Of a stretch of 64,000 nucleotides of DNA, positions 9,701 to 18,685 are shown one piece after another (within the stretch, counting starts at the first letter, position 1; each line of letters starts with the position of its first letter). A model generated the notes under the pieces. The model worked only from the letters and a program-made list of their open reading frames with translations. It ran no database searches and was not told where the DNA came from. This DNA is from Aliiroseovarius lamellibrachiae (GTDB lineage Bacteria; Pseudomonadota; Alphaproteobacteria; Rhodobacterales; Rhodobacteraceae): contig NZ_JAHEVJ010000001.1 in assembly GCF_018599245.1 (NCBI RefSeq), positions 587,966-651,965 on the forward strand, given 5' to 3'. A program made the translations under genes and the position numbers.

Positions 9701-10732
9701 TCAGTCCTCCATCACGCCTTTGCGACCCATCAGGCCACGAGGGCGGGTGAGTAGAATGAGAATGGCCACCAGGTAGATGATGATTTGGTCGATGCCGGGG
9801 ATGATATCCTTGATCCAGTTCATCGACGCAAAGCTTTCCAAAATACCCAGCATAAAGCCCGCGAGCACCGCACCGGGCAAGCTGCCCATGCCGCCGACAA
9901 CAACCACAACAAAGCTCAGCACCAAGAAGTCCATGCCCATGTGATAATTTGGTGAGTTGATCGGCGCATACATCACCCCGGCAAGCCCGGCCACTGCGGC
10001 AGCGATGCCAAACATGATGGTGAAACGCTTGTCGATGTTGATGCCCAAAAGCCCGACCGTTTCGCGATCCGCCATGCCCGCGCGCACAACCATCCCGAAG
10101 GTGGTAAAACGAAGGAAGGCAAAAACCGCGCCAATCACGATGGCAGAGAAGGCAAAATAGACGAGGCGCCAGTAAGGATAGATGATGACGTTGGGGTCAA
10201 ACCCAAGCATCGTCCCGAAGTCAAAGCTGCCTTTGAACGCATCCGGTGCCGAGGTGGGGATCGGGTTGGCGCCGTAATAATGCTTGATCAGCTCTTGCAT
10301 CACAATTGCCAGACCAAAGGTCACTAGGATCTGGTCAGCGTGGGGACGTTTGTAGAAATGTTTGATCAACCCGCGTTCCATCGCATAACCGACAAACAGC
10401 ATAATTGGGATTGAAAAGACAATGGCCAATGGAACCGACCAATCAATGATTGATGCCCCCATCTCTGGTCCAAACCAGCTTTCCACATAAGGCGTCTTGA
10501 CCTTAAGCGGGTTGCCAAGAAAATCGGTCTGCGTCGGATCAAGCGTCTCGAAGCTGATGCTAAACAGGCGTTGCATTGTAACCGCGCAGAAGGCGCCGAT
10601 CATGAACAAAGCCCCGTGGGCAAAGTTCACAACACCCAATGTGCCGAAGATGAGTGTAAGCCCGAGCGCGATCATCGCGTAGGCAGAGCCCTTGTCGAGC
10701 CCGTTCAGGGTCTGAAGAAGAATGGCGTCCAT
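9701..10732 (-). CDS. livH: Branched-chain-amino-acid-type ABC permease (LivH family)
   Basis: The partner inner-membrane permease, 343 residues, opening MDAILLQTLNGLDKGSAYAM and containing the family segment LTLIFGTLGVVNFAHGALFM. It has an extra loop around residues 60-100 compared with the roughly 300-residue E. coli LivH. The ATG at 10732 follows GGTGGGG; the ATG twelve bases earlier lacks a ribosome-binding site. It is separated from the binding-protein gene by 107 bases containing two hairpins. Confidence 0.9.
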   Translation of the reverse strand: MDAILLQTLNGLDKGSAYAMIALGLTLIFGTLGVVNFAHGALFMIGAFCAVTMQRLFSISFETLDPTQTDFLGNPLKVKTPYVESWFGPEMGASIIDWSVPLAIVFSIPIMLFVGYAMERGLIKHFYKRPHADQILVTFGLAIVMQELIKHYYGANPIPTSAPDAFKGSFDFGTMLGFDPNVIIYPYWRLVYFAFSAIVIGAVFAFLRFTTFGMVVRAGMADRETVGLLGINIDKRFTIMFGIAAAVAGLAGVMYAPINSPNYHMGMDFLVLSFVVVVVGGMGSLPGAVLAGFMLGILESFASMNWIKDIIPGIDQIIIYLVAILILLTRPRGLMGRKGVMED

Positions 10733-10794
10733 AGTCCCCACCATTAAGTATAGTTTAAGAACCCGATCCCCTTGATTGGGGCCGGTTCAGGTGT

Positions 10795-10816
10795 CCCGCG
10801 CACCAAGATGCGCGGG
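10795..10816. other. Intergenic hairpin between livK-type gene and livH
   Basis: CCCGCGCA and TGCGCGGG form a perfect eight-base stem with a six-base loop, without a T-run. A second inverted repeat (GAACC...GGTTC with CCCC/GGGG inside, about 10769-10798) lies beside it. Such hairpins after a binding-protein gene commonly protect its mRNA and so raise its level over the permeases; that role is inferred here. Confidence 0.6.
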
Positions 10817-10839
10817 TCGATTTTGTTGAAAGCTAACGC

Positions 10840-12183
10840 TTAGCCAGCGTTACACTGACCCAGGTTCCCGCCCGCAAACATTGGGTGGTTTGGATCATAA
10901 GTCACTTGCTCTGCCGGGGTGATTTCCACCACTTCCAGAAGGTCAAACTCTGATGTTGGGTTGTCTTTACCCTTCACAACCAGCACGTCTTTAAAGCACT
11001 GGTGGTCGTCGGCGCGGTAAATTGTCTTACCATTGCCCAGACCGTCAAACTCAAAGCCTTCCAGCGCTTCACCAACACCACAAGGATTGTGGGTGCCAGC
11101 ACGCTCACATGCATCAGCATAAAGCAGGGTCTGACAGTACACAGTATGGGCCGCCTGCGACGGTGGGAAGCCGTATTTGGTGCCGAAGGATTTCACGAAG
11201 GCAGCCGAACCAGCGTCGGTCAGCGACCAATGCCAGTTGGTTGAACCCAGAATGCCTTTGATGTTTTCACCAGCACCACGCGCCATCAGGCGCGAGAACA
11301 ATGGAACAACGATTTCAAAGTTACGGCCATTGACCTGCTTTTCACGCAGCCCAAACTGAACCGCGTTGGTCAGCGAGTTCACCATGTTGCCGCCGTAGTG
11401 GTTCAGAACCAGAACGTCTGCGTCTGTTTGCAGAACGGGCGTGATGTAGGATGAGAAGTCGGTGGCTGACAGAGGTGTCTTCACCGCGTTCACAGTTTCC
11501 CAACCCAAAGCTTCGGTCGCCGCCTTGATTGACGCTTCCTGCGTCCAACCCCAAGTGTAGTCAGCGGTCAGGTGATAGGCTTTACGGTCGCTACCGTAAC
11601 GCGCCGCAAGCACAGGTGCCAAAGCAGCGCCTGACATATATGCGTTAAAGAAGTGACGGAAGCCGTTGGCTTTCTTATCTTTACCGGTGGTGTCGTTTGA
11701 GTGGGTCAGACCCGCCATGAAGATCACGCCAGCTTCTTGGCACAGACCTTGAACAGCGATCGCAACACCCGAAGAAGAGCCGCCAGTGATCATCACTGCG
11801 CCGTCTTTTTCGATCATCGACTTGGCTGACGCGCGCGCCGCGTCTGATTTGGTTTGGGTGTCGCCGGTCACATATTCGACCTTCTTACCCAAGATACCGT
11901 TCCCCTGAAGCGCCTTAGAGCTAAAGGTGTTCAGCATGCCGCCGTCGCCTTCGCCGTTCAGGTGCTCAACAGCCAGCTGATAGGCGCGCAGCTCATCTGC
12001 ACCCTCATCCGCATAAGGGCCGGTTTGTGGCACGTTAAAGCCAAGGGTGACGGTGCCACCGGTGGGTTCGTTTGTGTAAGCAGCAGCTGACGAAGCTGTA
12101 AAAATCGTCGGCAGCGCAACGCCTGCACCAGCAACAGCGCTGGTTTTGAGCAAGCCGCGACGCGTGAAATTCGAATTGGACAT
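10840..12183 (-). CDS. livK: ABC transporter substrate-binding protein with Tat signal (LivK/HAAT type)
   Basis: The periplasmic receptor of the importer, 447 residues. It opens MSNSNFTRRGLLKTSAVAGA, a twin-arginine signal (TRRGLLK) with an Ala-rich cleavage region, and continues as a type I periplasmic-binding fold (TVTLGFNVPQTGPYADEGAD; ITGGSSSGVAIAVQGLCQEA). The start at 12183 has GGAGG five bases upstream. The protein is longer than the classic Leu/Ile/Val receptor and closer to the urea/amide/short-chain-acid receptors of the family, so the substrate is unknown. Operon position with acs and divergence from a ScfR regulator argue for acetate or a compound that yields it. This is inference. 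Confidence 0.9.
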   Translation of the reverse strand: MSNSNFTRRGLLKTSAVAGAGVALPTIFTASSAAAYTNEPTGGTVTLGFNVPQTGPYADEGADELRAYQLAVEHLNGEGDGGMLNTFSSKALQGNGILGKKVEYVTGDTQTKSDAARASAKSMIEKDGAVMITGGSSSGVAIAVQGLCQEAGVIFMAGLTHSNDTTGKDKKANGFRHFFNAYMSGAALAPVLAARYGSDRKAYHLTADYTWGWTQEASIKAATEALGWETVNAVKTPLSATDFSSYITPVLQTDADVLVLNHYGGNMVNSLTNAVQFGLREKQVNGRNFEIVVPLFSRLMARGAGENIKGILGSTNWHWSLTDAGSAAFVKSFGTKYGFPPSQAAHTVYCQTLLYADACERAGTHNPCGVGEALEGFEFDGLGNGKTIYRADDHQCFKDVLVVKGKDNPTSEFDLLEVVEITPAEQVTYDPNHPMFAGGNLGQCNAG

Positions 12184-12343
12184 GTAATCCTCCCGTTTGG
12201 TCATTTTGGGTCCGCACCTCCTCCGCGCGCACCCATGTCCTTTTACAGAACACATTCATCTTACGTTGGGGAATGAAAATTTCGCAACAAGGGCTTTTAA
12301 AATAACGATAATTTTGTTAATGAATGAACAGGCGGATTAACTA

Positions 12344-12358
12344 TTTTGTAAAGTTTTT
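12344..12358. promoter_or_regulatory. Candidate ScfR/RamB-type operator in the divergent promoter region
   Basis: On the minus strand this reads AAAACTTTACAAAA, one base away from the RamB-type AAAACTTTGCAAA element as I recall it. It lies 44 bases before the regulator start and 160 bases before the livK start, in an AT-rich 218-base divergent spacer. Assignment is by resemblance only. Confidence 0.35.
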
Positions 12359-12401
12359 TTCTCGCACCTGCAGAAAGTCCCTCAAATAACAAGGAAAACT
12401 C

Positions 12402-13736
12402 ATGCCACAGTCGCGCCTGACCGGAAGCCGAATTCGCGAAAGACGCCTGTATTTAGGCGTGAAGCAGGCTGCCCTTGCGCGTGGGGTTGGAATATCGGCC
12501 GCATACCTGAATTTGATTGAACACAACCGCCGCAGAATCGGCGGCAAGCTGTTAAATGATTTGGCCAAGGCCTTGGCCGTCGATCCTGTACAGCTGACCG
12601 AAGGGGCAGAGGACGCGCTGGTCGGCACATTGCGCAACGCTGCGGTTCGCGTGCCACAGGCCGGGGCCGAGACTGAAAAGGTAGAGGATTTGGCTGGCCG
12701 TTTTCCCGGATGGACAAGTTTGATCGCAGCTCAGCACAGGCGGATAGAGGAACTGGAGTTAACGGTTGAAACCCTGACAGACCGGTTCACCCATGACCCG
12801 CAGCTCGCCGCGAGCCTACATGAGGTGATTTCCACCGTGACCGCCATTCGGTCCACCGCCTCTATTCTTTCAGAAGGGCAGGACATCGACCCCGAGTGGC
12901 AGGTACGCTTTTTGCGAAATATGCGCGAAGAAAGCCGCCGATTGTCAGATTCCGCACAAGGGTTGGTGGATTATCTCGATACAGGCACCGATCTGGAAAC
13001 CACCCCCTTGGTGCCGCAAGAAGAGCTGGCGGGGTTTTTGTCAGATCACAACCACCATTTCCCTGCGCTTGAGGATGGGTTTCTCGAATTGGGGGCGCAG
13101 ATCGCACAATTGGTTTCCGGATCAGAGCGTTTGAAAACGGGTGAGGCGCGGACCCTCGCGGAAGCTTGGTTGGAGCGGTATGTTGAAGATGCGCTGGCCC
13201 TGCCGCTGGATCGGTTCCTGCAGGAATGGCGTCGCGTTCCGGGCGATGCCGCGGCCCTTGCCGAAATGTTTGGCCAACCGCTTGATCGGGTGTTGCGCCG
13301 CGCAGCCTGTTTGCCTGGCGAAAAAGGCGCGGACGGGAACGGTTCGCGTGGGCCCGGGTTGCTCATTTGCGATGGGGCAGGCGCGATCACCTATCGGCGG
13401 CCGGTTTCTGGGTTTGCATTGCCGCGGTTTGGGGCGGGTTGCCCGCATTGGCCGATGTATCACGCATTGGCACGCCCCGGATCGCCGGTTTCGGGTTTGG
13501 TGGAGATGGGCGGGCGTACACCAAAACGGTTTTTATGTCTTGCCATCGCCAACACCTTTGGGTCTCCACGCTTTGATGTCCCGCCCTTGATCGAAGTCAC
13601 CATGCTGATCCTTCCGGAAGATGAAGCCGCACCCTTCGGGGGGCGCGCCGCCAAGGTGGGATCGTCTTGTCGGGTGTGCGCGCTTGCGGATTGCGCGGCG
13701 CGGCGTGAACCGTCGATCCTGAGCGATGCGCAATGA
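12402..13736 (+). CDS. Short-chain acyl-CoA transcriptional regulator (ScfR/RamB/MccR family)
   Basis: A 444-residue DNA-binding regulator. Residues 5-65 are a Xre helix-turn-helix (IRERRLYLGVKQAALARGVG, ISAAYLNLIEHNRRRIG); the C-terminal half is the DUF2083-type domain of short-chain fatty acyl-CoA regulators, ending in the Cys cluster CRVCALADCAARREP. Characterised members (RamB, MccR, PccR) control acetate, methylcitrate or propionyl-CoA genes. It is divergent from livKHMGF-acs with 218 bases between, and it is the most likely regulator of that operon. Confidence 0.88.
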   Translation: MPQSRLTGSRIRERRLYLGVKQAALARGVGISAAYLNLIEHNRRRIGGKLLNDLAKALAVDPVQLTEGAEDALVGTLRNAAVRVPQAGAETEKVEDLAGRFPGWTSLIAAQHRRIEELELTVETLTDRFTHDPQLAASLHEVISTVTAIRSTASILSEGQDIDPEWQVRFLRNMREESRRLSDSAQGLVDYLDTGTDLETTPLVPQEELAGFLSDHNHHFPALEDGFLELGAQIAQLVSGSERLKTGEARTLAEAWLERYVEDALALPLDRFLQEWRRVPGDAAALAEMFGQPLDRVLRRAACLPGEKGADGNGSRGPGLLICDGAGAITYRRPVSGFALPRFGAGCPHWPMYHALARPGSPVSGLVEMGGRTPKRFLCLAIANTFGSPRFDVPPLIEVTMLILPEDEAAPFGGRAAKVGSSCRVCALADCAARREPSILSDAQ

Positions 13737-13851
13737 TGCAGGGAGGCGGATCATAAATGATCAAGTCTTTTGACATGCGGCGCGGATTTTCTCATAGTTG
13801 CACGGGGACAGGCGGCGCAGATCGCCTTCTGGGGTAGATCTGGGGAGGAAA

Positions 13852-14292
13852 ATGGACCAAATGAGCGATCAGACGCCTGATCTAAAGACGGGGGGCGATC
13901 CCGAACCATCAGCGGCGGTAACGTTGCCGCGGAATGTTTTGGTGATCGAAGATGAACCCAACATTATCGAAGCAATCAGCTTTATCCTCAGCCGCGATGG
14001 TTGGGTGGTGGCCACGCATTCGAATGGCGAAACGGCGGTGGAGGCTGTGCTGAAGCTGGGGCCGGATGCCCTGATCCTTGACGTGATGCTGCCGGGGCGG
14101 TCGGGATATGATATCTTGCAAGATTTACGTGCGAATGAGACGACGAAGGACCTGCCGGTTCTAATGCTGACCGCGCGTGGTCAGAAAAATGACCGCGAAT
14201 TGGCCGAGCGCCTTGGGGTGAATAAATTCATGACCAAGCCGTTTTCCAATGCAGAAGTTCTCGAAACTATGCGTGCGCTTGTAGAGGCGTAG
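13852..14292 (+). CDS. Single-domain response regulator (CheY-like receiver)
   Basis: A 146-residue protein with a polar N-terminal tail of about 27 residues and one receiver domain: acidic pair E33-D34, phosphoacceptor D77 (LILDVML), and K129 (FMTKPF). There is no output domain. The ATG at 13852 follows GGGGAGG closely; an ATG nine bases later is also possible. It lies just upstream of the symporter-kinase gene, so it is probably that kinase's phosphorylation partner. How it would reach a promoter or another target is not visible. Confidence 0.88.
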   Translation: MDQMSDQTPDLKTGGDPEPSAAVTLPRNVLVIEDEPNIIEAISFILSRDGWVVATHSNGETAVEAVLKLGPDALILDVMLPGRSGYDILQDLRANETTKDLPVLMLTARGQKNDRELAERLGVNKFMTKPFSNAEVLETMRALVEA

Positions 14293-14299
14293 GGTCGAC

Positions 14300-14581
14300 A
14301 TGAATCCCTCTCGTGAACCTTTGTTTCTGGCGCGACAGAATTACCGGCGTCGGCGGATTTCAGATGCCGCACGGTTGCTGCCGTTTCTGGGCGTGATCTT
14401 GTTCATGCAACCCCTGTTGGCTGCGGGGCAAGGGGGCAATGGTACGGCTGGCTGGCTGGTCTATGTCTTTGTGGTCTGGGTTGTGTTGATTGTGGTGGCC
14501 GCGACTTTGTCGCGACGGCTGGCAAAAACAGGATCAGATGAAGCATCGCCACCGGGGCATGGAGTGGAGGACACGCGTTGA
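14300..14581 (+). CDS. Small membrane protein upstream of the symporter-kinase
   Basis: A 93-residue protein with two predicted membrane helices (about 25-43 and 51-68) between a basic N-terminus (RQNYRRRRISDAAR) and a polar tail. The stop codon overlaps the ATG of the kinase (TTGATGG), so the two are translated together. It may be an accessory subunit of the symporter domain. No defined family is recognised. Confidence 0.75.
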   Translation: MNPSREPLFLARQNYRRRRISDAARLLPFLGVILFMQPLLAAGQGGNGTAGWLVYVFVVWVVLIVVAATLSRRLAKTGSDEASPPGHGVEDTR

Positions 14582-17259
14582 TGGCGCTGCCGTTCAACAT
14601 TCTTGTCCTGGTCTGCCTTGCGTATGTGGTGTTCCTGTTTTTGGTGGCGTTTGGCGCGGACAAACGGGCCAGCCAAGGGGGATCCAACTGGTTGGGTCTG
14701 CCGCTGATTTATACCCTGTCGCTGTCTGTTTACTGTACCGCTTGGACCTTCTACGGAGCGGTAGGATATGCCGCGCGTTCGGGGTTGGAATATGTGACAA
14801 TCTATCTGGGGCCGACATTGGTGATGATTGGCTGGTGGTGGATTTTACGTAAGCTGGTGCGGATTGGCCGCGCGCAGCGGGTGACATCCATCGCGGATCT
14901 GATTTCCTCGCGCTATGGAAAGTCAAACGGGCTTGGCGTGCTTGTGACATTGCTCGCTGTCGTTGGGACGACACCTTACATTGCCCTTCAACTTCAATCT
15001 GTTACGCTATCTTTTTCTGTTTTTGCGGCGGCCGCCCCCGGTGGGTTCGACGGGGTTGACCTGTCTGCAACCGCCCTTTGGGTGGCGGTTGGGCTTGCGC
15101 TTTTCACGATCCTTTTTGGCACTCGAAATCTAGACGCCAATGAACGCCATCACGGTGTTGTCACCGCGATTGCAGTTGAGGCCGTGGTTAAACTGATTGC
15201 TCTGATGGCGGTTGGGATCTTTGTGGTGTGGGGCGTGGCTGGCGGCACCACCGAAATTGCCGAGATGATAACAGAAAGCCCTATTTCTAATTGGAATATC
15301 AACCCCGGTCGTTGGGCGGGGTTGACCTTTTTGTCGGCTGCCGCATTTCTGACCTTGCCACGGATGTTTCAGGTGCTGGTTGTCGAGAATGTCGATGAGC
15401 GCCAATTGGCCACGGCATCTTGGGCTTTCCCAACGTATCTCATGTTGATGAGCCTCTTTGTTGTTCCTATTGCGGTTGCAGGTCTCAATGTTTTGCCGCC
15501 AGACGCCAATCCTGATCTTTTCGTGCTGACCTTGCCGCTGCACTACAACCAACAAGGTCTGGCGATGCTGTCGTTCCTGGGGGGCTTCAGTTCCGCGACC
15601 TCCATGGTCATCGTGGCGTCGATTGCTTTATCCACGATGGTCTCAAACCACATTGTCATGCCGATTTGGCTGTCGGCCCGCAGGGATGAGGGCGCCACGG
15701 TTTCAGGCGATGTGCGCCATCTTGTGTTAACCTCGCGCCGATTGTCGATTGGGGCCGTGTTGTTGCTTGGCTATCTCTACTACTATTTTTCGGGAGGCGG
15801 GGCAGAGCTTGCGGCAATTGGCTTGATCTCATTTGCAGGTGTGGCGCAAGTTTTGCCCGCATTGCTGGGGGGGATTGTCTGGCGTGGGGCTGCGCGAAAT
15901 GGCGCGGCAGTTGGCTTGATCGCGGGGTTTGCGGTCTGGGCCTATACATTGTTTTTGCCCAGCTTTGGCGAGGCTGGGATTATGAGCGCGCAGATGTTGA
16001 CCAATGGCCCGTGGGGGTTGGAATGGCTGCGGCCTCGTGCGCTCTTTGGTCTGGCGGGGCTTGATCCCGTGGTCCATGCGCTGTTTTGGTCGATGCTGAT
16101 CAATACTGGGGCATTTATCGTGGTCTCCCTGGTTTCTTTCCCGTCGCCTCTGGAACGCCTGCAGGGGGCGCAATTCGTCAATGTATTTGAACATTCCGCC
16201 AGCACCAAAGGCTGGGCACACGCGGGGGCCGAAGCAGAGGACCTATTGATCATGGCGCAACGGATCATGGGGGCAGACGAGGCGCAAACCCTGTTTCAGG
16301 CGCAAGCTTCTGATCAGGGGAAAGGTGGGTATCTACCTGATACAACACCAGATTTCATTGCTCGATTAGAGCGTGAACTGGCTGGGTCTGTTGGCGCGGC
16401 GACCGCCCATGCAATGGTTGGACAAATAGTCGGTGGGGCGTCTGTTTCGGTTGAGGATTTGATGGCGGTGGCCGATGAAACCCAACAAATGCTAGAGCAT
16501 TCTTCGCAGCTCGAGGCGCAGCAAAAAGAGCTCACCACCACCGCGCGGCGCTTGTCAGAAGTAAATGAAAAACTGACCCAGCTTTCGATCCAAAAGGATG
16601 CGTTTCTTAGCCAGATCAGCCATGAACTCCGGACGCCAATGACCTCGATCCGCGCATTTTCTGAAATCCTGCGCGAAAGCGATCTGGATCATGCGGCACA
16701 AGAGAAATATGCCATGATCATTCACGGAGAAGCCGTTCGGTTGACCCGTTTGTTGGATGATCTGCTGGACCTCAGCGTGTTGGAAAACGGACAGGTGCAA
16801 CTCTATCCACAGCACGAACCATTGTCGTTTGTTTTGGATCGCGCGGTGGCGGCGACCAGTTCGCTGTCTGCCGGGGGTATTGCCATTCGGCGCACCCCCG
16901 AGACCGAGGCAATTGGGCTTTATACCGATACAGATCGCCTGGCGCAGGTGTTTATCAATCTTATTGCAAATGCCGCAAAATACTGCGAGGCGCCGGCCCC
17001 CTGCCTTGAGATTAACGTCAGCCAGAAGCTCGGTGAATTGCGCATTGATTTTGTCGATAATGGGGGGGGAATTCCGCCCGAAAGCCAAACGGTGATCTTT
17101 GAGAAATTCTCGCGCCTGTCAGACCAGGCCGCGGCTGGTGGTGCGGGCTTGGGGCTGGCGATTTGTCGTGAAATTATGGACAAACTTGGCGGCACGGTGA
17201 CATACCTGCCTGGGCAAAACGGCGCCGCGTTTCGGGTGACCTTGCCTGTCGCAATGTGA
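14578..17259 (+). CDS. SLC5-type sodium:solute symporter / sensor histidine kinase hybrid (CbrA/CrbS-like)
   Basis: An 893-residue inner-membrane sensor. Residues 1 to about 545 form a sodium:solute-symporter domain with about thirteen hydrophobic segments (GSNWLGLPLIYTLSLSVYCT near the start). A linker with a coiled-coil stretch (about 640-670) leads to a HisKA domain with SHELRTPMTSIR (phosphoacceptor His about 681) and an ATPase domain with NLIANAAKYCE, DNGGGIPPE and GAGLGLAICRE. Proteins of this build (CbrA, CrbS) couple uptake or sensing of a small solute to transcription; CrbS controls acs in gamma-proteobacteria. Context with acs and ScfR suggests a similar acetate role here. Confidence 0.9.
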   Translation: MMALPFNILVLVCLAYVVFLFLVAFGADKRASQGGSNWLGLPLIYTLSLSVYCTAWTFYGAVGYAARSGLEYVTIYLGPTLVMIGWWWILRKLVRIGRAQRVTSIADLISSRYGKSNGLGVLVTLLAVVGTTPYIALQLQSVTLSFSVFAAAAPGGFDGVDLSATALWVAVGLALFTILFGTRNLDANERHHGVVTAIAVEAVVKLIALMAVGIFVVWGVAGGTTEIAEMITESPISNWNINPGRWAGLTFLSAAAFLTLPRMFQVLVVENVDERQLATASWAFPTYLMLMSLFVVPIAVAGLNVLPPDANPDLFVLTLPLHYNQQGLAMLSFLGGFSSATSMVIVASIALSTMVSNHIVMPIWLSARRDEGATVSGDVRHLVLTSRRLSIGAVLLLGYLYYYFSGGGAELAAIGLISFAGVAQVLPALLGGIVWRGAARNGAAVGLIAGFAVWAYTLFLPSFGEAGIMSAQMLTNGPWGLEWLRPRALFGLAGLDPVVHALFWSMLINTGAFIVVSLVSFPSPLERLQGAQFVNVFEHSASTKGWAHAGAEAEDLLIMAQRIMGADEAQTLFQAQASDQGKGGYLPDTTPDFIARLERELAGSVGAATAHAMVGQIVGGASVSVEDLMAVADETQQMLEHSSQLEAQQKELTTTARRLSEVNEKLTQLSIQKDAFLSQISHELRTPMTSIRAFSEILRESDLDHAAQEKYAMIIHGEAVRLTRLLDDLLDLSVLENGQVQLYPQHEPLSFVLDRAVAATSSLSAGGIAIRRTPETEAIGLYTDTDRLAQVFINLIANAAKYCEAPAPCLEINVSQKLGELRIDFVDNGGGIPPESQTVIFEKFSRLSDQAAAGGAGLGLAICREIMDKLGGTVTYLPGQNGAAFRVTLPVAM

Positions 17260-17362
17260 TTTTCTATAGCAAATGCAATGAAATCACCGGATATTTTCTT
17301 AAAATCAACGATTTGTAAACCTTGTCTGGGCAACTTTCAGATCAAGAGTTTCAGGCAGAAAA

Positions 17363-18544
17363 ATGAGCGAACCAAACCGATCAAATGTCAAACGTCGCCT
17401 CGCGGGCGAAGGTCGGCCACCCCCCGAAATCGGGCGGGTGACGCCGGAGCTTGCATTGCGTTTGGCGGTGGCGCGCGCTGGTGATGATTGCATGGAAATG
17501 GAGGTAATCGCCACTTCTGTCGAAATGTCGCGTTCCGTTTTAACCCCTTTGGTCGAGGGCATCGAGGAACATTCGTTGCTGGCCTTGCTGCAAGGCGAGT
17601 GTGGCCGGTTGGGGCTTGCACTTTTCAACCCGCAACTGATGGCCGCATTGATTGAAAAGCAGACAACCGGCCGTGTGGTTCCCAGTCCTGCCGCCCCCCG
17701 AGCGCCAACGCGCACTGACGCCATCATGTGCGTTGATTTCTGCAATGCGATTTTGGATCGGTTTCATGCCGAGACATTAGAAGCGAGCTTGCCTGTGGCA
17801 CCTGCCCTGGCGGGGTTTCAATACGCGATGGCTCTTGAGGATCCGCGGGCGATTCAGATGGCGCTGGAGGATATCCCTTATCGGGTTTTCAATGTCACGA
17901 TTGACCTGGAGAGAAAATCTAAAGAAGGTCAGATGACACTGGTCATGCCCTACGATTTGCCACGGGCAAAGCCCGCAACCGGCGCATGTGACGCAGGTGA
18001 TCAAGAGGGGGTAATGGCCGAAATTGCAATGGATACGCAAACCGACATGAACGCCGTGCTTCACCGGGTAGAGATGACATTGGCGGATGTTACGGCCTTG
18101 ACGGTTGGGGCGCAGATATCCGTGCCGCGTGATGCGGTTGTCCGGGTCATGCTTGAAGACATTTTTGGCGAAAAAATCAGCCTTGGTCGCCTCGGCGCAA
18201 CGGCTGGACATCGCGCTGTTTGTGTGAATTTGACTGCGGATCCCAATGCCGAAACCGACTTTGCAGGCAGTGGGGCTGCAATGATGGAGCCTATGACAGC
18301 AAGCGCTGCCGTTGCGATGCCAGAAACCTCAAATATGATGGCCAATGCCACCGATCTAGGTGGTGGCGAACTGGCAGCTGCCCCCTTATCGGCAGCGCCA
18401 GAAATGATGGACCTACCCGATCTAGCGGAGCTTCCTGATTTGCCGCCGATGGGCGGTGTGGATGCGCCTGACCTGCCGCCGCTCGAAGGACTGGGGGATC
18501 TTTCCAATTTACCGGACCTTTCGGATCTAAGCCTGACGGATTGA
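17363..18544 (+). CDS. FliM/FliN-family (SpoA-domain) flagellar motor switch-like protein
   Basis: A 393-residue protein. The middle region (about 35-210) resembles a divergent FliM core; a SpoA domain follows at about 225-290 (VLHRVEMTLADVTALTVGAQ, then ISVPRDAVVRVMLEDIFGEK), as in the C-ring proteins FliM and FliN. After residue 345 the tail repeats Leu-Pro-Asp-Leu-type units (MDLPDLAELPDLPPMGG; LSNLPDLSDLSLTD), which are not part of the usual family. AGG lies seven bases before the ATG. No other flagellar gene is nearby, so its role in the motor is inferred from the domain alone. Confidence 0.75.
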   Translation: MSEPNRSNVKRRLAGEGRPPPEIGRVTPELALRLAVARAGDDCMEMEVIATSVEMSRSVLTPLVEGIEEHSLLALLQGECGRLGLALFNPQLMAALIEKQTTGRVVPSPAAPRAPTRTDAIMCVDFCNAILDRFHAETLEASLPVAPALAGFQYAMALEDPRAIQMALEDIPYRVFNVTIDLERKSKEGQMTLVMPYDLPRAKPATGACDAGDQEGVMAEIAMDTQTDMNAVLHRVEMTLADVTALTVGAQISVPRDAVVRVMLEDIFGEKISLGRLGATAGHRAVCVNLTADPNAETDFAGSGAAMMEPMTASAAVAMPETSNMMANATDLGGGELAAAPLSAAPEMMDLPDLAELPDLPPMGGVDAPDLPPLEGLGDLSNLPDLSDLSLTD

Positions 18545-18685
18545 GAAGAATAACGCAAAGGCAGTTGGTGATGGGTACAAAGCCGCGGGCGTGATCCAGT
18601 CGGCGAATACATCGCTATATCCTTGACCTGTATCAATGCCCCTAATCCATCGGGGTGTCAGCATCGATTTGAAAGGAGATCTGCG

